A DNA stretch of 64,000 nucleotides from Tenacibaculum sp. 190524A02b (GCF_964036645.1 NZ_OZ038525.1:1101501-1165500), one strand, 5' to 3'; positions 17,006 through 27,205 are shown, counted from the first letter of the stretch. Notes: a model not told the origin generated them from the letters alone. Made by a program: numbers and translations.

Positions 17006-17977
17006 TTAAAATATTCCTTCTTTAATTAAGTCGTGCAAATGTACAACACCCACATAGTTATTTTTAGTATCGGTAACTAAAATTTGAGTAATACTATTAT
17101 TCTCTAAGGTTTCTAAAGCATCAATAGCCATTGCGTCAACATTAATAGACTTTGGACTTTTAGTCATAATATCTAGAGCTGTGAGTTTATTAATCTCTGT
17201 AGTTTTACTCAACATACGTCTAATATCGCCATCTGTAATAATACCAATTATAGTATTATTGTTATCAACAACAGCAGTAACTCCTAATCTTTTTTCTGAA
17301 ATCTCAACAATTACTTTACTAATAGAATCACTAGCTAATACTTTAGGAGCCTCATTATTTTTTGTTAAATCAGAAACTCTTAGATATAAACGTTTACCCA
17401 AAGCACCACCAGGGTGGTATTTAGCAAAATCCTTACTTGTAAATCCTTTTAACTCTAATAGGCATACAGCTAACGCATCACCTAAAACTAGTTGAGCAGT
17501 TGTACTGGTAGTAGGAGCTAAATTATTAGGACAAGCCTCTTTTTCTACATAAGAATTAAGAAGAAAATCAGCATTTTTCCCTAAAAATGAATCAGGATTA
17601 CCAGTAATAGCTATTATTTTATTTTTAGAATTTTTTATTAATGGAACTAGTACTTTGATTTCAGGTGTATTACCGCTTTTAGAAATACAAATCACTACAT
17701 CGTTTTGCTGCACATTCCCTAAATCTCCATGAATAGCATCAGCTGCATGCATAAAAACAGCTGGTGTTCCAGTAGAATTAAGCGTTGCTACAATTTTTGT
17801 GGCAATATTAGCACTTTTACCAATTCCTGTTACAATTACCCTTCCATTAGAATTTAAAATAAAGTTAACTGCATTTATAAAAGAGTTATCTAACAATTTT
17901 GCTAAATTAGCTATAGCATTGCTTTGTAGAAGTATTGTTTCTCGAGCTGTAGATAGTATAGTACTTGCGTTTTTCAA
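17006..17977 (-). CDS. kdsD: arabinose-5-phosphate isomerase (KpsF/GutQ family)
   Basis: 323 residues with the family architecture. A sugar-isomerase (SIS) domain (about 35-180; VTGIGKSANIATKI, ISKSGNTPEI, PTTSTTAQLVLGDALA) is followed by two CBS domains (about 205-320; TDGDIRRML). It converts ribulose 5-phosphate to arabinose 5-phosphate, the first step towards Kdo for lipopolysaccharide. It is divergent from recQ, with about 140 bp between, and heads the kdsD-tatC-AhpD-like group. Confidence 0.9.
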   Translation of the reverse strand: MKNASTILSTARETILLQSNAIANLAKLLDNSFINAVNFILNSNGRVIVTGIGKSANIATKIVATLNSTGTPAVFMHAADAIHGDLGNVQQNDVVICISKSGNTPEIKVLVPLIKNSKNKIIAITGNPDSFLGKNADFLLNSYVEKEACPNNLAPTTSTTAQLVLGDALAVCLLELKGFTSKDFAKYHPGGALGKRLYLRVSDLTKNNEAPKVLASDSISKVIVEISEKRLGVTAVVDNNNTIIGIITDGDIRRMLSKTTEINKLTALDIMTKSPKSINVDAMAIDALETLENNSITQILVTDTKNNYVGVVHLHDLIKEGIF

Positions 17978-18117
17978 GTTTAAATATTTAAAACGTAATT
18001 AAAATTGTAAAAATAGAAATATTTTAGGTACAAAAACTTATAAAAAATAAAGTTTATAGCTTTATTAATTATATTTTTTTATAACTTAGTTTTTCGGTTT
18101 AATTATTATGTTAAAAG

Positions 18118-20316
18118 ATGGATATAGAGCAGTCGGATTTATATGAGTCATTGAAAAAAATCTTTGGATTCAGTAAATTCAAAGGTTTACAAGAAGATGT
18201 TGTTAACAGCATTTTAAATAATCACAATACTTTTGTGATTATGCCAACGGGGGGCGGCAAGTCATTATGTTATCAACTTCCAGCTTTAATGAAAGAAGGA
18301 ACAGCTATCGTTGTTTCTCCACTAATCGCTTTGATGAAGAACCAAGTTGATGCAATTAGAGGAATTTCAGACAATGATGGAATAGCACACGTTTTAAACT
18401 CCTCATTAAATAAAGCAGAAGTTACCAAAGTGAAGTCAGATATTGAAAGTGGCATCACTAAATTACTGTATGTTGCACCTGAATCCTTAATTAAAGAAGA
18501 ATATGTAGAATTTTTAAGAGCGCAGAAGATTTCATTTGTAGCTATAGATGAAGCACACTGTATTTCTGAATGGGGTCATGATTTTAGGCCCGAATACAGA
18601 AATCTTAGAAATATTATAAAGCAAATAGATAATGTACCTATAATTGGTTTAACGGCTACTGCCACGGAAAAGGTACAAGAGGATATTTTAAAAACCTTGG
18701 GTATGAGTGATGCTAATGTGTTTAAAGCATCCTTCAACCGTGCTAATTTGTTTTATGAAGTACGTCCAAAAACCAAGGAGATAGAGAAAGATATCATTCG
18801 TTTTGTAAAACAACACTCAGGAAAATCAGGAATCGTTTACTGTTTAAGTAGAAAAAAAGTAGAAGAAATAGCACAAGTACTTCAAGTAAACGGAGTAGAT
18901 GCTGTACCCTACCATGCTGGTTTAGATGCTAAAACAAGAGCAAAACATCAAGATATGTTCTTAATGGAAGATTGTGATGTTGTGGTAGCTACTATAGCCT
19001 TTGGAATGGGGATTGACAAGCCTGACGTCCGTTTTGTGATTCATCATGATATTCCTAAAAGTTTAGAAAGTTATTATCAAGAAACTGGTAGAGCGGGAAG
19101 AGATGGTGGAGAAGGATATTGCTTAACTTTCTATTCATATAAAGATATAGAAAAGTTAGAAAAGTTTATGGCTAATAAGCCTGTTGCTGAACAAGAGGTA
19201 GGCCATGCATTATTACAAGAAGTAGTAGGTTATGCTGAAACCTCAATGAATAGGCGTAAATATTTATTGCATTATTTTGGTGAAGAATTTGATGAAGTAA
19301 ATGGAGAAGGAGCGGATATGGATGATAATATGCGCAACCCAAAGAAAAAAAATGAAGCTCAAAATGAAGTAGTTACTTTACTTACTGTTATTAGAGATAC
19401 CAATGAAATGTATAAACCTAAAGAAGTAGTGAATACTATAATAGGTAAAGAAAATGCATTGTTAAAATCTCATAAAACTACGGAACAAAAGTTTTTTGGT
19501 ATAGGAAAGGAAAAAGACAATCATTATTGGATGGCATTAATACGCCAAATATTGGTTGCCGATTTTATTAAAAAAGAAATTGAACAATATGGTGTTTTAA
19601 AATTAACTAAAGAAGGTAGAGCTTTTATAGAGAATCCATCTTCTTTTATGATGACTGAAAACCATGTATACGCTACAGATGATGATGGAACTATTATAAC
19701 TAATACTAAAGCGTCTAATACAGGAGTTGATAGTAAGTTAGTTGGCATACTTAAAGATTTACGAAAATCTGTAGGTAAAAAATTAGGTGTTCCTCCTTTT
19801 GCCGTTTTTCAAGATCCTTCTATTAATGATATGGCATTAAAATATCCTATTACTTTAGATGAACTTTCAAAAGTACATGGAGTAGGTGAAGGTAAAGCTA
19901 AAAAATACGGAAAAGAGTTTATTAAAGTAATTTCTTCATATGTAGAAGAAAATGATATTATGCGCCCAGATGACTTAATAGTAAAAAGTACTGGTGTAAA
20001 CTCTGGCTTAAAACTATATATTATTCAAAATACTGATAGAAAACTTCCATTAGATGATATTGCTAGTTCTAAAGGTTTAGAAATGGTTGAATTAATAAAA
20101 GAAATGGAAGCTATTGTGTTTTCCGGAACGAAGTTAAATATAGATTATGCTATTGAAGATTTGCTAGACGAAGATCAGCAAGAAGAAATCTATGAGTACT
20201 TTATGGAAGCGGATACAGATAAAATTCAAGATGCATTAGATGAATTTGATGGAGATTATGATGATGATGAATTAAGATTAATGCGTATTAAATTTACAAG
20301 TGAAGTAGCAAACTAA
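18118..20316 (+). CDS. recQ: ATP-dependent DNA helicase RecQ
   Basis: 732 residues. The superfamily 2 helicase core carries Walker A GGGKS (about 45-49), DEAH (about 144-147) followed by [13 protein letters not shown], motif III TATAT, and motif [13 protein letters not shown] RecQ C-terminal winged-helix region and an HRDC domain (about 550-625; [25 protein letters not shown]) follow. About 100 further residues form an acidic tail. It unwinds DNA in recombination and replication-fork repair. Full length for Bacteroidota RecQ. Confidence 0.95.
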   Translation: MDIEQSDLYESLKKIFGFSKFKGLQEDVVNSILNNHNTFVIMPTGGGKSLCYQLPALMKEGTAIVVSPLIALMKNQVDAIRGISDNDGIAHVLNSSLNKAEVTKVKSDIESGITKLLYVAPESLIKEEYVEFLRAQKISFVAIDEAHCISEWGHDFRPEYRNLRNIIKQIDNVPIIGLTATATEKVQEDILKTLGMSDANVFKASFNRANLFYEVRPKTKEIEKDIIRFVKQHSGKSGIVYCLSRKKVEEIAQVLQVNGVDAVPYHAGLDAKTRAKHQDMFLMEDCDVVVATIAFGMGIDKPDVRFVIHHDIPKSLESYYQETGRAGRDGGEGYCLTFYSYKDIEKLEKFMANKPVAEQEVGHALLQEVVGYAETSMNRRKYLLHYFGEEFDEVNGEGADMDDNMRNPKKKNEAQNEVVTLLTVIRDTNEMYKPKEVVNTIIGKENALLKSHKTTEQKFFGIGKEKDNHYWMALIRQILVADFIKKEIEQYGVLKLTKEGRAFIENPSSFMMTENHVYATDDDGTIITNTKASNTGVDSKLVGILKDLRKSVGKKLGVPPFAVFQDPSINDMALKYPITLDELSKVHGVGEGKAKKYGKEFIKVISSYVEENDIMRPDDLIVKSTGVNSGLKLYIIQNTDRKLPLDDIASSKGLEMVELIKEMEAIVFSGTKLNIDYAIEDLLDEDQQEEIYEYFMEADTDKIQDALDEFDGDYDDDELRLMRIKFTSEVAN

Positions 20317-20333
20317 TTAAACTAATATAACTT

Positions 20334-20768
20334 ATGAAAGCTAACACGTACTTGCATTTTAATGGAAATTGTAAAGAAGCAATGAACTTTTATGCCGATG
20401 TTTTAGGTGGTACTATAACTACTTCTATGTTATTTAGAGAAGCACCAGATGAAGTTCGTAATGACTTTCCAGAGGAAACATTAGATTTAATATTACACTG
20501 TACATTAGAAGTAAATAATTTTATTATCATGGCTTCTGATTATTATAGTAATTCTGAACCTTTAAATAAAGGTAATAACTTTGCCATTAGCTTAAATACT
20601 GAAGATGAAGAACAAACAGTTGCTATTTTCAATGGTTTAGCCGAAGAAGGAAGTATTACCATGCCCTTAGCTGAAACCTTTTGGGGAGGTAAATTTGGTA
20701 TGCTAAAGGATAAATATAATGTAAATTGGATGTTATCCTTAGCAGATAATACCCACCACAATGCATAA
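20334..20768 (+). CDS. VOC-family (PhnB/glyoxalase-like) protein
   Basis: 144 residues. The pattern TYLHFNGNCKEAMNFY, then MASDYY, and a final WGGKFGMLKDKYNVNWML is that of PhnB-like vicinal-oxygen-chelate proteins. These are small metal-binding or degenerate dioxygenase-like proteins of varied role. It is cytoplasmic. Its stop overlaps the start of the next gene by one base (TAATG), so the pair is probably co-translated. Confidence 0.85.
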   Translation: MKANTYLHFNGNCKEAMNFYADVLGGTITTSMLFREAPDEVRNDFPEETLDLILHCTLEVNNFIIMASDYYSNSEPLNKGNNFAISLNTEDEEQTVAIFNGLAEEGSITMPLAETFWGGKFGMLKDKYNVNWMLSLADNTHHNA

Positions 20769-21364
20769 TGAATTTAGAAGTAACAACTTATATTCAAGAT
20801 AAAAAGAAATGGACGCAAGAGTTAACACTCTTGCGTTCTATTTTAATAGAATTGCCATTAGAAGAAACTATAAAATGGGGAATGCCAGCTTATCTTTGTA
20901 AAGGAAAAAATATAATTGGTTTAGGTGCGTTTAAAGAATATTGTGCCATATGGTTTCATCAAGGTGTCTTTTTGCAAGACAAATTAAAATTGTTGATAAA
21001 TGCTCAAGAAGGAAAAACCAAAGCTATGAGACAATGGCGTTTTTATTCTATAAATGACATATCTATTAATACTGTAAAAGAATATGTGAAGGAAGCAATA
21101 GATAATTCAATAGCAGGAAAAGAAATTAAGCCTGAAAGAAAAAATAAAAACGTTATTGTGCCTGAAGAACTTAAAGTTACTTTAGATTCCAATGATTTAT
21201 TATCTCAAAAATTTAATTTATTAACAAATGGCAAGCAGAGGGAGTTTGCCGAATATATTTCTGAAGCCAAACGTTTACAAACTAAACATAAAAGACTAGA
21301 TAAAATAATCCCTATGATAATCAAAGGAATAGGTTTAAACGATAAATACAAAAAATCTAATTAA
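20768..21364 (+). CDS. YdeI/DUF1801-type protein
   Basis: 198 residues. The N-terminal half has the DUF1801 pattern (LPLEETIKWGMPAYLCKGKN, then AIWFHQG). The C-terminal half contains the short YdeI/OmpD-associated helical motif (NGKQREFAEYISEAKRLQTK, RLDKIIPMI). Such proteins are cytoplasmic and poorly understood; some relatives are linked to bacteriocin resistance or cold shock. It is coupled to the VOC gene and overlaps the convergent downstream gene by 8 bp. Confidence 0.8.
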   Translation: MNLEVTTYIQDKKKWTQELTLLRSILIELPLEETIKWGMPAYLCKGKNIIGLGAFKEYCAIWFHQGVFLQDKLKLLINAQEGKTKAMRQWRFYSINDISINTVKEYVKEAIDNSIAGKEIKPERKNKNVIVPEELKVTLDSNDLLSQKFNLLTNGKQREFAEYISEAKRLQTKHKRLDKIIPMIIKGIGLNDKYKKSN

Positions 21365-21728
21365 TTATAATTTTAGAAATTGTAGCAGTTGAATCACAAC
21401 GAATAATGTACAAGTTAATATTTTTTAAAGAATCTTTACCGGTAACAAAATACTCTGAACAAGGCTTTTTTCTGGGTTTACTCTTTCCAAAATCAACATC
21501 CCCTCGTTTTAAAATAGTAGAAATGTAAGAAGTATCAAGAGAGGAACTGTTAAGTACTTTTATAGCTTCTTCAGAAAAAATACGCTTTTTAACACGTATA
21601 GTTTTTAAAGTTCTAGAATCCATACCGTAATCAAAAGAAACATTTTTGTTTTTCCAAAAATACATCACTGCCACAGAGCCTAAAGCCACACCTATTAAAT
21701 AATAACCTATTCTTTTTAATAATTGCAT
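21357..21728 (-). CDS. DUF4258-type membrane-anchored small protein
   Basis: 123 residues. One N-terminal membrane segment (about 8-25) is followed by a conserved block: FDYGMDSRTLKTIRVKKR, then KRGDVDFGKSKPRKKPCSEY. This pattern is known to me from Flavobacteriia proteins annotated DUF4258. The protein should be anchored in the inner membrane with a periplasmic domain. No function is established. It is convergent with the YdeI-type gene, and the two 3' ends overlap by 8 bp. Confidence 0.65.
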   Translation of the reverse strand: MQLLKRIGYYLIGVALGSVAVMYFWKNKNVSFDYGMDSRTLKTIRVKKRIFSEEAIKVLNSSSLDTSYISTILKRGDVDFGKSKPRKKPCSEYFVTGKDSLKNINLYIIRCDSTATISKIIIN

Positions 21729-21793
21729 ACCTCAAATTTTCGGTAGCAAAAGTAGAAATAAATTACTAGTTCGTAAGATATTTTTTATAAAAT

Positions 21794-21819
21794 AAAAGCT
21801 ACCATTTCTGGTAGCTTTT
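21794..21819 (-). terminator. terminator of the THUMP-like methyltransferase gene
   Basis: AAAAGCTACC (21794-21803) pairs perfectly with GGTAGCTTTT (21810-21819), with T-rich sequence on both sides. It lies between the methyltransferase 3' end and the DUF4258 gene. Confidence 0.7.
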
Positions 21820-21911
21820 TCTTTTACATGTTAGTATTTTCCCCTAAATAATAAAAACATGTTTAATATAGACACTTATCATTTATATAACGAGTAATTG
21901 TTTATTATATT

Positions 21912-23102
21912 TTATTTAGAATTAATCTTTTTACATTTTAACACTATTAAAGTATTGTCTAAATCCTTAGTAAAAAAAAGATAAACATCTCCACCGTCTT
22001 TTAACTTGGTTTCTTTCCTTAATTCAGCTACTGATTTAGGAAAGTTTCTAGTAGTTATGTTTGCTTTGGTTTCTGTAATTTCTTTTTTTAATTGTTTTTT
22101 ATTGTACTTAAAATACTTTTCAATTTGAAAAGTTCTTCCCGGAAATGTATCTGCAAGTTCTTTAGAAGTGTATAAATGTGTGTTATTATGTAATTTAAGT
22201 AGTTTTAATTGATTTGATACTTCATTGAAACCTCCAGACTTTAAGATTGCAGCATTTGGTTCATATAAAAAGTTTATGGGGAGGTGATATGTAGCTTCAT
22301 TTGATGTTTGATATACGAAACTAAACTGTTCTCTACTCTTATTTTTTAAATTACATGTATGTATTTTTATGCCTTCTTTATAATCTTTTTTTAATAAGAA
22401 TAGTAACTCTTTTACTTCATTATTAATAGCTACAATATAAACAGTTTTAACATATTTTAATTCTTTAATTGTAGATGAAATATCTAAAATAGGGGAGTTT
22501 TTAATCAATATGGTGTCTGATTTAGAAAATAGTAAATCAATATTTTCTGGTACATTAGGCAAGCAATCCTTAAGTAGAAATACTTTTCCTTTATTTTCAT
22601 TCCGTCTTGAAGGGTCTATATAAATGCAATCAAATGTTTTATCTGTTTGCTGTATATAGGAAATTCCATTTCCTATTATAGTTTCAATATTTTTTACATC
22701 TAGTGCTTTAAAGTTATGTGATACTATATGTGATAATTTTTCATTAATTTCACAATGAAATACTTCATCAAACTTTTTAGAAAAATAAAAAGCGTCTACA
22801 CCAAATCCACCTGTAAGGTCGATTAACGATTTACCACCTATCAATTCAGATTTAAAGTTAGCAGCTATTTCAGAAGAGGTTTGCTCAATACTTATTTTTG
22901 AAGGATAAATAATATTACTATTTGTAAACCAGGTAGGTAATTTTTTTTCTGACTTCTTTTTAGCTAAAATTTGGTTAGCAATTTCTTGTTTTGTAACACC
23001 TTTTAAGTCAATTTTACCTAATAATAATTTATTAATGTCTTTGTTTAGATTATTGTTTATAAAAAACTGACAATCAGTATTTAATACATTTTTATTAATC
23101 AT
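21912..23102 (-). CDS. class I SAM-dependent methyltransferase with THUMP-like C-terminal domain
   Basis: 396 residues from the ATG at 23102, preferred over 23126 because the extra N-terminal residues look non-coding and hydrophobic. A Rossmann methyltransferase core carries LIDLTGGFGVDAFYF (SAM-binding motif I, about 85-100) and YIDPSRR (motif IV, about 160), typical of RNA or DNA base methyltransferases. The last 70 residues (AELRKETKLKDGGDVYLFF) match the THUMP-like domain of this Bacteroidota family. The substrate is probably RNA, but this is inference. Transcribed alone with its own terminator. Confidence 0.75.
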   Translation of the reverse strand: MINKNVLNTDCQFFINNNLNKDINKLLLGKIDLKGVTKQEIANQILAKKKSEKKLPTWFTNSNIIYPSKISIEQTSSEIAANFKSELIGGKSLIDLTGGFGVDAFYFSKKFDEVFHCEINEKLSHIVSHNFKALDVKNIETIIGNGISYIQQTDKTFDCIYIDPSRRNENKGKVFLLKDCLPNVPENIDLLFSKSDTILIKNSPILDISSTIKELKYVKTVYIVAINNEVKELLFLLKKDYKEGIKIHTCNLKNKSREQFSFVYQTSNEATYHLPINFLYEPNAAILKSGGFNEVSNQLKLLKLHNNTHLYTSKELADTFPGRTFQIEKYFKYNKKQLKKEITETKANITTRNFPKSVAELRKETKLKDGGDVYLFFTKDLDNTLIVLKCKKINSK

Positions 23103-23192
23103 GAGAAAAACGTTGTATAATAGCACTTAAACATACATCTGTATGTGTTTCAAAAATACGATATTTTAACTAAAAAATTGATTAGAATTTAG

Positions 23193-23200
23193 TACGTTTG
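23193..23200 (+). promoter_or_regulatory. Bacteroidota -7 box (TACGTTTG)
   Basis: TACGTTTG matches TAnnTTTG exactly and lies 32 bp before the start of the outer-membrane barrel gene. No good -33 TTTG is seen at the expected spacing. Confidence 0.45.
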
Positions 23201-23232
23201 TTGCCTTTTTTAATTCAAAATTTATATAATAT

Positions 23233-24123
23233 ATGTCAAAAACAAATATCTTATTGATTGCTATGGCGTTAGTTTCGTTAAGTGTAAGTGCTCAATTTTA
23301 TGTTTCAGCTAGTGGAGGATATGCTATTCCTAGTGCGGGTGTAAGATTTGGTACTGAAACTACAGCTAATGGAGTAGAAAATACTTATGGAAGCTATGGT
23401 GAAGGAATTCATACACAGTTAAGAGCAGGTTATTTTTTTAATAAAACTTTCGGTATTGAAGGAGCTTTTGGTTATTTACATGGCGCAGATCAAACATCTA
23501 TTTTAGTAGACGTACCAAATCAACCTTTTGTAGATGTAAAATCTAGAGGTAGAGCTTATGGTGCTTCTTTATCATTAGTTTATAAGTTTACTAACAATAT
23601 ATACGGTCGTTTTGGAGCTTTAATTAAAGTTGGAGGAAGAACAGAGGCAGTAGGAAAAGTAAATGCTAACTTGCCAGCTCAATTAGTAAATCCAGCAGCA
23701 CCAATTGGAGCTACTGTTCCATTAAATATGGAGTTTACAAGAGATTATAACGGAAGATTGCCTTTAGGCTTTATTGGAGCTATTGGTTACAAGTATGATT
23801 TATCTAAGAAAATTGCACTATTTGCTGAACTTGAGTACATGGGGATTAGTGTAACTAGAGATAGATCAAATATTGGAGAATTTACAGCTACTTTAGCGGG
23901 ACAAAATGTTAAAAGAGCAGATTTATTAAATTTAGTACAAAACACTCCTGCGTTGTTGAGTCAGTTTGAAAGTTTACTACCTTTAATTAAAGATGAAACT
24001 TTATATGTTGACTCTTTAAGTACTGAAGAATTACAAAACCCAGGAAATAGAGAATTATCTCAAAAAGTACCATATTCTTCTTTTGGAATTAATTTTGGTA
24101 TCACTTATACTTTTGGAAAATAA
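23233..24123 (+). CDS. outer-membrane beta-barrel protein
   Basis: 296 residues. A signal peptide (1-20, ending SVSAQ) is followed by alternating amphipathic strands typical of an eight-stranded barrel. Strands such as FYVSASGGYAIPSAG and YGASLSLVYKF are visible, and the protein ends SSFGINFGITYTFGK with a terminal aromatic-rich strand. It fits the broad OmpW/OprF-like beta-barrel family. The exact role (porin or structural) cannot be told. It is monocistronic with a good terminator. Confidence 0.8.
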   Translation: MSKTNILLIAMALVSLSVSAQFYVSASGGYAIPSAGVRFGTETTANGVENTYGSYGEGIHTQLRAGYFFNKTFGIEGAFGYLHGADQTSILVDVPNQPFVDVKSRGRAYGASLSLVYKFTNNIYGRFGALIKVGGRTEAVGKVNANLPAQLVNPAAPIGATVPLNMEFTRDYNGRLPLGFIGAIGYKYDLSKKIALFAELEYMGISVTRDRSNIGEFTATLAGQNVKRADLLNLVQNTPALLSQFESLLPLIKDETLYVDSLSTEELQNPGNRELSQKVPYSSFGINFGITYTFGK

Positions 24124-24146
24124 GTTTATAAAAAATACTTTACTCA

Positions 24147-24178
24147 AAGTCATCTTTAATAAAGATGGCTTTTTTTTG
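24147..24178 (+). terminator. rho-independent terminator
   Basis: AAGTCATCTTT (24147-24157) pairs with AAAGATGGCTT (24161-24171) with one wobble pair, followed by a run of T. Confidence 0.8.
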
Positions 24179-24559
24179 TATTAAAACAGTACTTTTTATC
24201 CCTTAACATACTTACGATTTTAATTTATACTTATACTTTTTTATCTAGTTATAGTATTAAATTTAAAAAACACGAATATAAATTACCTCAATCAAACTTA
24301 TGTAATCCCTTTAATGTTATTTGGTTAACGGTTTTTGTCTTTTGTTTTTTTTAACAACTATTCTTTTATGTAGTTTAAATCGTCTAGATTTCTTCAAAAT
24401 AAAAAGCAGATATAATTGTTATAGGACAAACAATTTGATTTGTTAATAATCATTTTTTGATGCTATCGAGAATAGAGTATAATTCTAGATCCTTACTTTA
24501 TTGATTGATCATAAAAAATATTTTTAGCAAATCAGAAACTAAAATAATTTTTATATATC
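24179..24559. other. gene-free region before the chitinase gene
   Basis: About 380 bp of AT-rich DNA. I see no open frame with a plausible start and no strong inverted repeat. It probably holds the chitinase promoter and a long leader, but no exact TAnnTTTG box could be picked out. Confidence 0.5.
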
Positions 24560-26383
24560 ATGAAAAATACCCCTTATTCATTTATTAAAAGAGGAATACA
24601 ACTCGTATTTCTTTTTGTATCTACAGCTGTCTTAGCACAAGTCAACACAGGTGGCTCAGCTACAACAGCTAACCATCAAAAACAAATAATAGGTTATGTA
24701 ACAAATTGGGACGCATGGAAATCAACAAACGCTGGAGTACCAGCTAAAGGTGCTTTAACACATTTAAATATTGATTATTCTAAGTATACCATTCTTAATT
24801 ATTCTTTTTTTGGAGTAGCAAAAGATGGTTCATTACATAGTGGTGACTATAGAAATAAGCAGATTTATCAAGATGGAGCTGTACAGGAACCAAGTGACAT
24901 TTTCTTTACAAATATTTATAGTAGTTGGGATATGTATCTTTTATTTGGTGAAATTGATGCTATTAATTATGTAAATGAAGATGCTAAACAAAAAGCTGAA
25001 GCACAAGGTTTTGAGGTGGAACTTGAAGCCAATACATGGAGCCACCCAACATGGGGGATTAGCGGTAAATTACCACTTCCTTTGCATAAAGAAGGTGGAG
25101 CGCCTGGTTTATTAAAGTTAGCTCATGAAAAAGGTGTTAAAGTAATGGCCTCTATTGGAGGATGGAGTATGAGTAAGCATTTTCCTGAAATGGCAGCTGA
25201 CCCTGTTAAAAGAGCTAAATTTATTGAAGACTGTAAAAAGTTGATAGCTGTTGGTTTTGATGGTATTGATATTGATTGGGAATTCCCTGGTCCGTACTCT
25301 GGTATGAACTTTACAGGAAGTGAAGCTGATTTTGACAATTTTGAAGCATTAATTGAAGAAATTAGAACAGCTATTGGTTCTGATAAATTAGTTACTGCTG
25401 CCTTTGCACCAGACCCTAGAAAGTTAGAAGGTTTTGACTGGAGGAGACTAGCTAAGAGTATGGATTACTTTAATATTATGGCCTATGATTATAACGGAGG
25501 GTGGTCTAATAAAGCAGGACACAACGCTCCTGTGTATAATTATGAAGGTGCTGAAGTTTCGTTTTTTAACTGGCAAGCTACTTTAGATAGACTTGTTCAA
25601 GGAGGTGCTCCTAAAAATAAGATTTGTTTTGGGGCTCCGTTTTACGGTAGAGGAGTTATTACTGAAGGTACAGCTGAATTAAATGCAAAAACAGTAAAAA
25701 AACAAGTTACACTTCAACCTGATGGACCAATTTCTACTTCCGCAGATTATACGAATTGGAAGTTAGATATTTATGATGGTACTCCAAATCACTTTTTCAT
25801 AAAACAAACTGCTTTAAAAGCTAATAGCGGTTGGACTAAAAAATGGGATGATGAAGCTAAAGTACCATATTTGGTAAAAGATAATTTCTTTTTAAGTTAT
25901 GATGATGAAAAGTCGATAGAAATAAAAGCCCAATTTATTAATGAAAATGAATTAGGTGGAACTATTATTTGGACTGTGTTTGGAGATTTAGAGATTAGTG
26001 GAACACCAACTTCTTTTGGAGATAAATTAAAGAGATGGTCAGATGTAAAATCTCCTTTAGTAAATAAAATAAATGAAGTATTTGCTAACGGAGGTACTTT
26101 AAACACTGAAGAAAACACAATTGACAGTAGTTCTTTATCTGTTTACCCTAATCCTGTAGTTAAAGATATTATTACTTTTGAACTTGGAAACACAGGTAAA
26201 ACTGGTACTATTTCTGAGGTGAAAATTTACGATATAAAAGGAGCAGAAGTTTATAGAGCTGAAGTTAAATCTAAAGATCGCAAACAAAGTTTTGATGTAA
26301 GTAAACTAAATAGTGGTACTTATATTTATAATGTAAATTTAGGACAAGGTAAGCTTACAGGAAAGTTTATTAAGGTTGATTAG
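24560..26383 (+). CDS. secreted chitinase (GH18) with T9SS sorting domain
   Basis: 607 residues. A signal peptide (about 1-26, ending VLAQ) precedes a GH18 TIM barrel (about 45-480) with MASIGGWSMS and the catalytic motif DGIDIDWE (about 234-241; Glu 241 the acid). FNIMAYDYNGGW and a terminal IIWTVFGD are also present. A linker leads to a type A T9SS C-terminal domain (about 527-607; SVYPNPV, VKIYDIKGAEVY, LNSGTYIYN) that directs the enzyme across the outer membrane. It hydrolyses beta-1,4-linked N-acetylglucosamine in chitin. It is monocistronic with its own terminator. Confidence 0.93.
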   Translation: MKNTPYSFIKRGIQLVFLFVSTAVLAQVNTGGSATTANHQKQIIGYVTNWDAWKSTNAGVPAKGALTHLNIDYSKYTILNYSFFGVAKDGSLHSGDYRNKQIYQDGAVQEPSDIFFTNIYSSWDMYLLFGEIDAINYVNEDAKQKAEAQGFEVELEANTWSHPTWGISGKLPLPLHKEGGAPGLLKLAHEKGVKVMASIGGWSMSKHFPEMAADPVKRAKFIEDCKKLIAVGFDGIDIDWEFPGPYSGMNFTGSEADFDNFEALIEEIRTAIGSDKLVTAAFAPDPRKLEGFDWRRLAKSMDYFNIMAYDYNGGWSNKAGHNAPVYNYEGAEVSFFNWQATLDRLVQGGAPKNKICFGAPFYGRGVITEGTAELNAKTVKKQVTLQPDGPISTSADYTNWKLDIYDGTPNHFFIKQTALKANSGWTKKWDDEAKVPYLVKDNFFLSYDDEKSIEIKAQFINENELGGTIIWTVFGDLEISGTPTSFGDKLKRWSDVKSPLVNKINEVFANGGTLNTEENTIDSSSLSVYPNPVVKDIITFELGNTGKTGTISEVKIYDIKGAEVYRAEVKSKDRKQSFDVSKLNSGTYIYNVNLGQGKLTGKFIKVD

Positions 26384-26448
26384 TTAATAAACTAGCACTA
26401 CAAGTTTAAGTGGAATAATTTCCCTTAAAAAATACTAAAATAAATAAT

Positions 26449-26480
26449 GAGGCTGTCTTTTTAAGGCAGTCTCTTTTTTT
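26449..26480 (+). terminator. rho-independent terminator after the chitinase gene
   Basis: GAGGCTGTCTT (26449-26459) pairs with AAGGCAGTCTC (26463-26473) with two wobble pairs, followed by a T-run. Confidence 0.8.
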
Positions 26481-26503
26481 GTTTACAAGTTTTGTGTTTT
26501 TTG

Positions 26504-26582
26504 TACAAGAAAATAATTTAGAAAAAATTCTTGTGCAGAAGGTGTTTACTGTAGGTTATACAAGAGAATAATTCAGAAAAAA
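26504..26582. repeat. two 24-bp direct repeats rich in TACAAG/GTACAA motifs
   Basis: TACAAGAAAATAATTTAG.. (26504-26527) recurs as TACAAGAGAATAATTCAG.. (26559-26582) with two changes, 55 bp apart. Further GTACAA motifs flank them (26502 and 26585-26598). The whole intergenic stretch 26384-26710 holds no gene. The repeats could be regulator sites for the XRE gene downstream or remnants of a duplication. Confidence 0.55.
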
Positions 26583-26710
26583 AATGTACAAAGTTGTACA
26601 GAGTTATAATGAAGTAATTAAGGGTAAACTAGATATATAATTAATAGTTTATTACATTTTAAAATGCGGCGTGCTTCAAACAATAAATAATTAATAAATG
26701 CAAAGGTTGT

Positions 26711-27148
26711 TTATTTAGTGTATTCGTCAAAACTACCATCATTATATAGTAATATAACTTTTACAAGTTTTTTTCGAGCTACATTTTCTTGTTTTTCTGT
26801 AGGCGCTGAGAATTGCGTATTTGAAATTGTTTCTTGTTTAGTAGTCGTTTGAGCAAATAGAGAAGGAGTCTCAATTTCTTCTTTTTCTTCAGTAACAGTT
26901 TCAATTTTCTCTAAACTTTCTTTTTGTTTAGGAAAACTTCCTTCACCGTTCAAAAGCCAATACAAATCTACTTCAGGAAATTTAGCTATAATCTTTAATA
27001 CAAAATCTAGACTAGGTTTGTTTCTTCCAGACATAAGATGAGATAAGCTTGAGCGAGGAACTTCAATAGTATCTGCAAAAGTTGACAATGTTAAACTATT
27101 GAATTTAATAACTTCCTTCAAACGTATTATAAAATGATCATGATTCAC
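26711..27148 (-). CDS. XRE-family transcriptional regulator
   Basis: 145 residues. An N-terminal helix-turn-helix (about 8-62; LTLSTFADTIEVPRSSLSHL, then SGRNKPSLDFVLKI) is followed by WLLNGEGSFP, a motif common in phage-repressor-like Bacteroidota regulators. A Glu/Thr-rich flexible region ends in a short basic C-terminal segment. The protein is a likely dimeric DNA-binding repressor. Its own promoter overlaps a perfect 12-bp palindrome, suggesting autoregulation. It has no phage neighbours here. Confidence 0.85.
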   Translation of the reverse strand: MNHDHFIIRLKEVIKFNSLTLSTFADTIEVPRSSLSHLMSGRNKPSLDFVLKIIAKFPEVDLYWLLNGEGSFPKQKESLEKIETVTEEKEEIETPSLFAQTTTKQETISNTQFSAPTEKQENVARKKLVKVILLYNDGSFDEYTK

Positions 27149-27166
27149 AATTGTAACTAATATTTG

Positions 27167-27205
27167 TTTGTATACAAATGTAAATAAATGATTTTAGATA
27201 TCAAA
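27167..27205 (-). promoter_or_regulatory. promoter with overlapping operator palindrome
   Basis: On the minus strand a -33 TTTG (27202-27205), a 19-bp spacer and a -7 TACATTTG (27175-27182) match the Bacteroidota sigma consensus. The perfect palindrome TTTGTATACAAA (27167-27178) overlaps the -7 box. The start codon of the XRE gene lies 26 bp downstream of the box. Autorepression through this palindrome is inferred. Confidence 0.6.
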
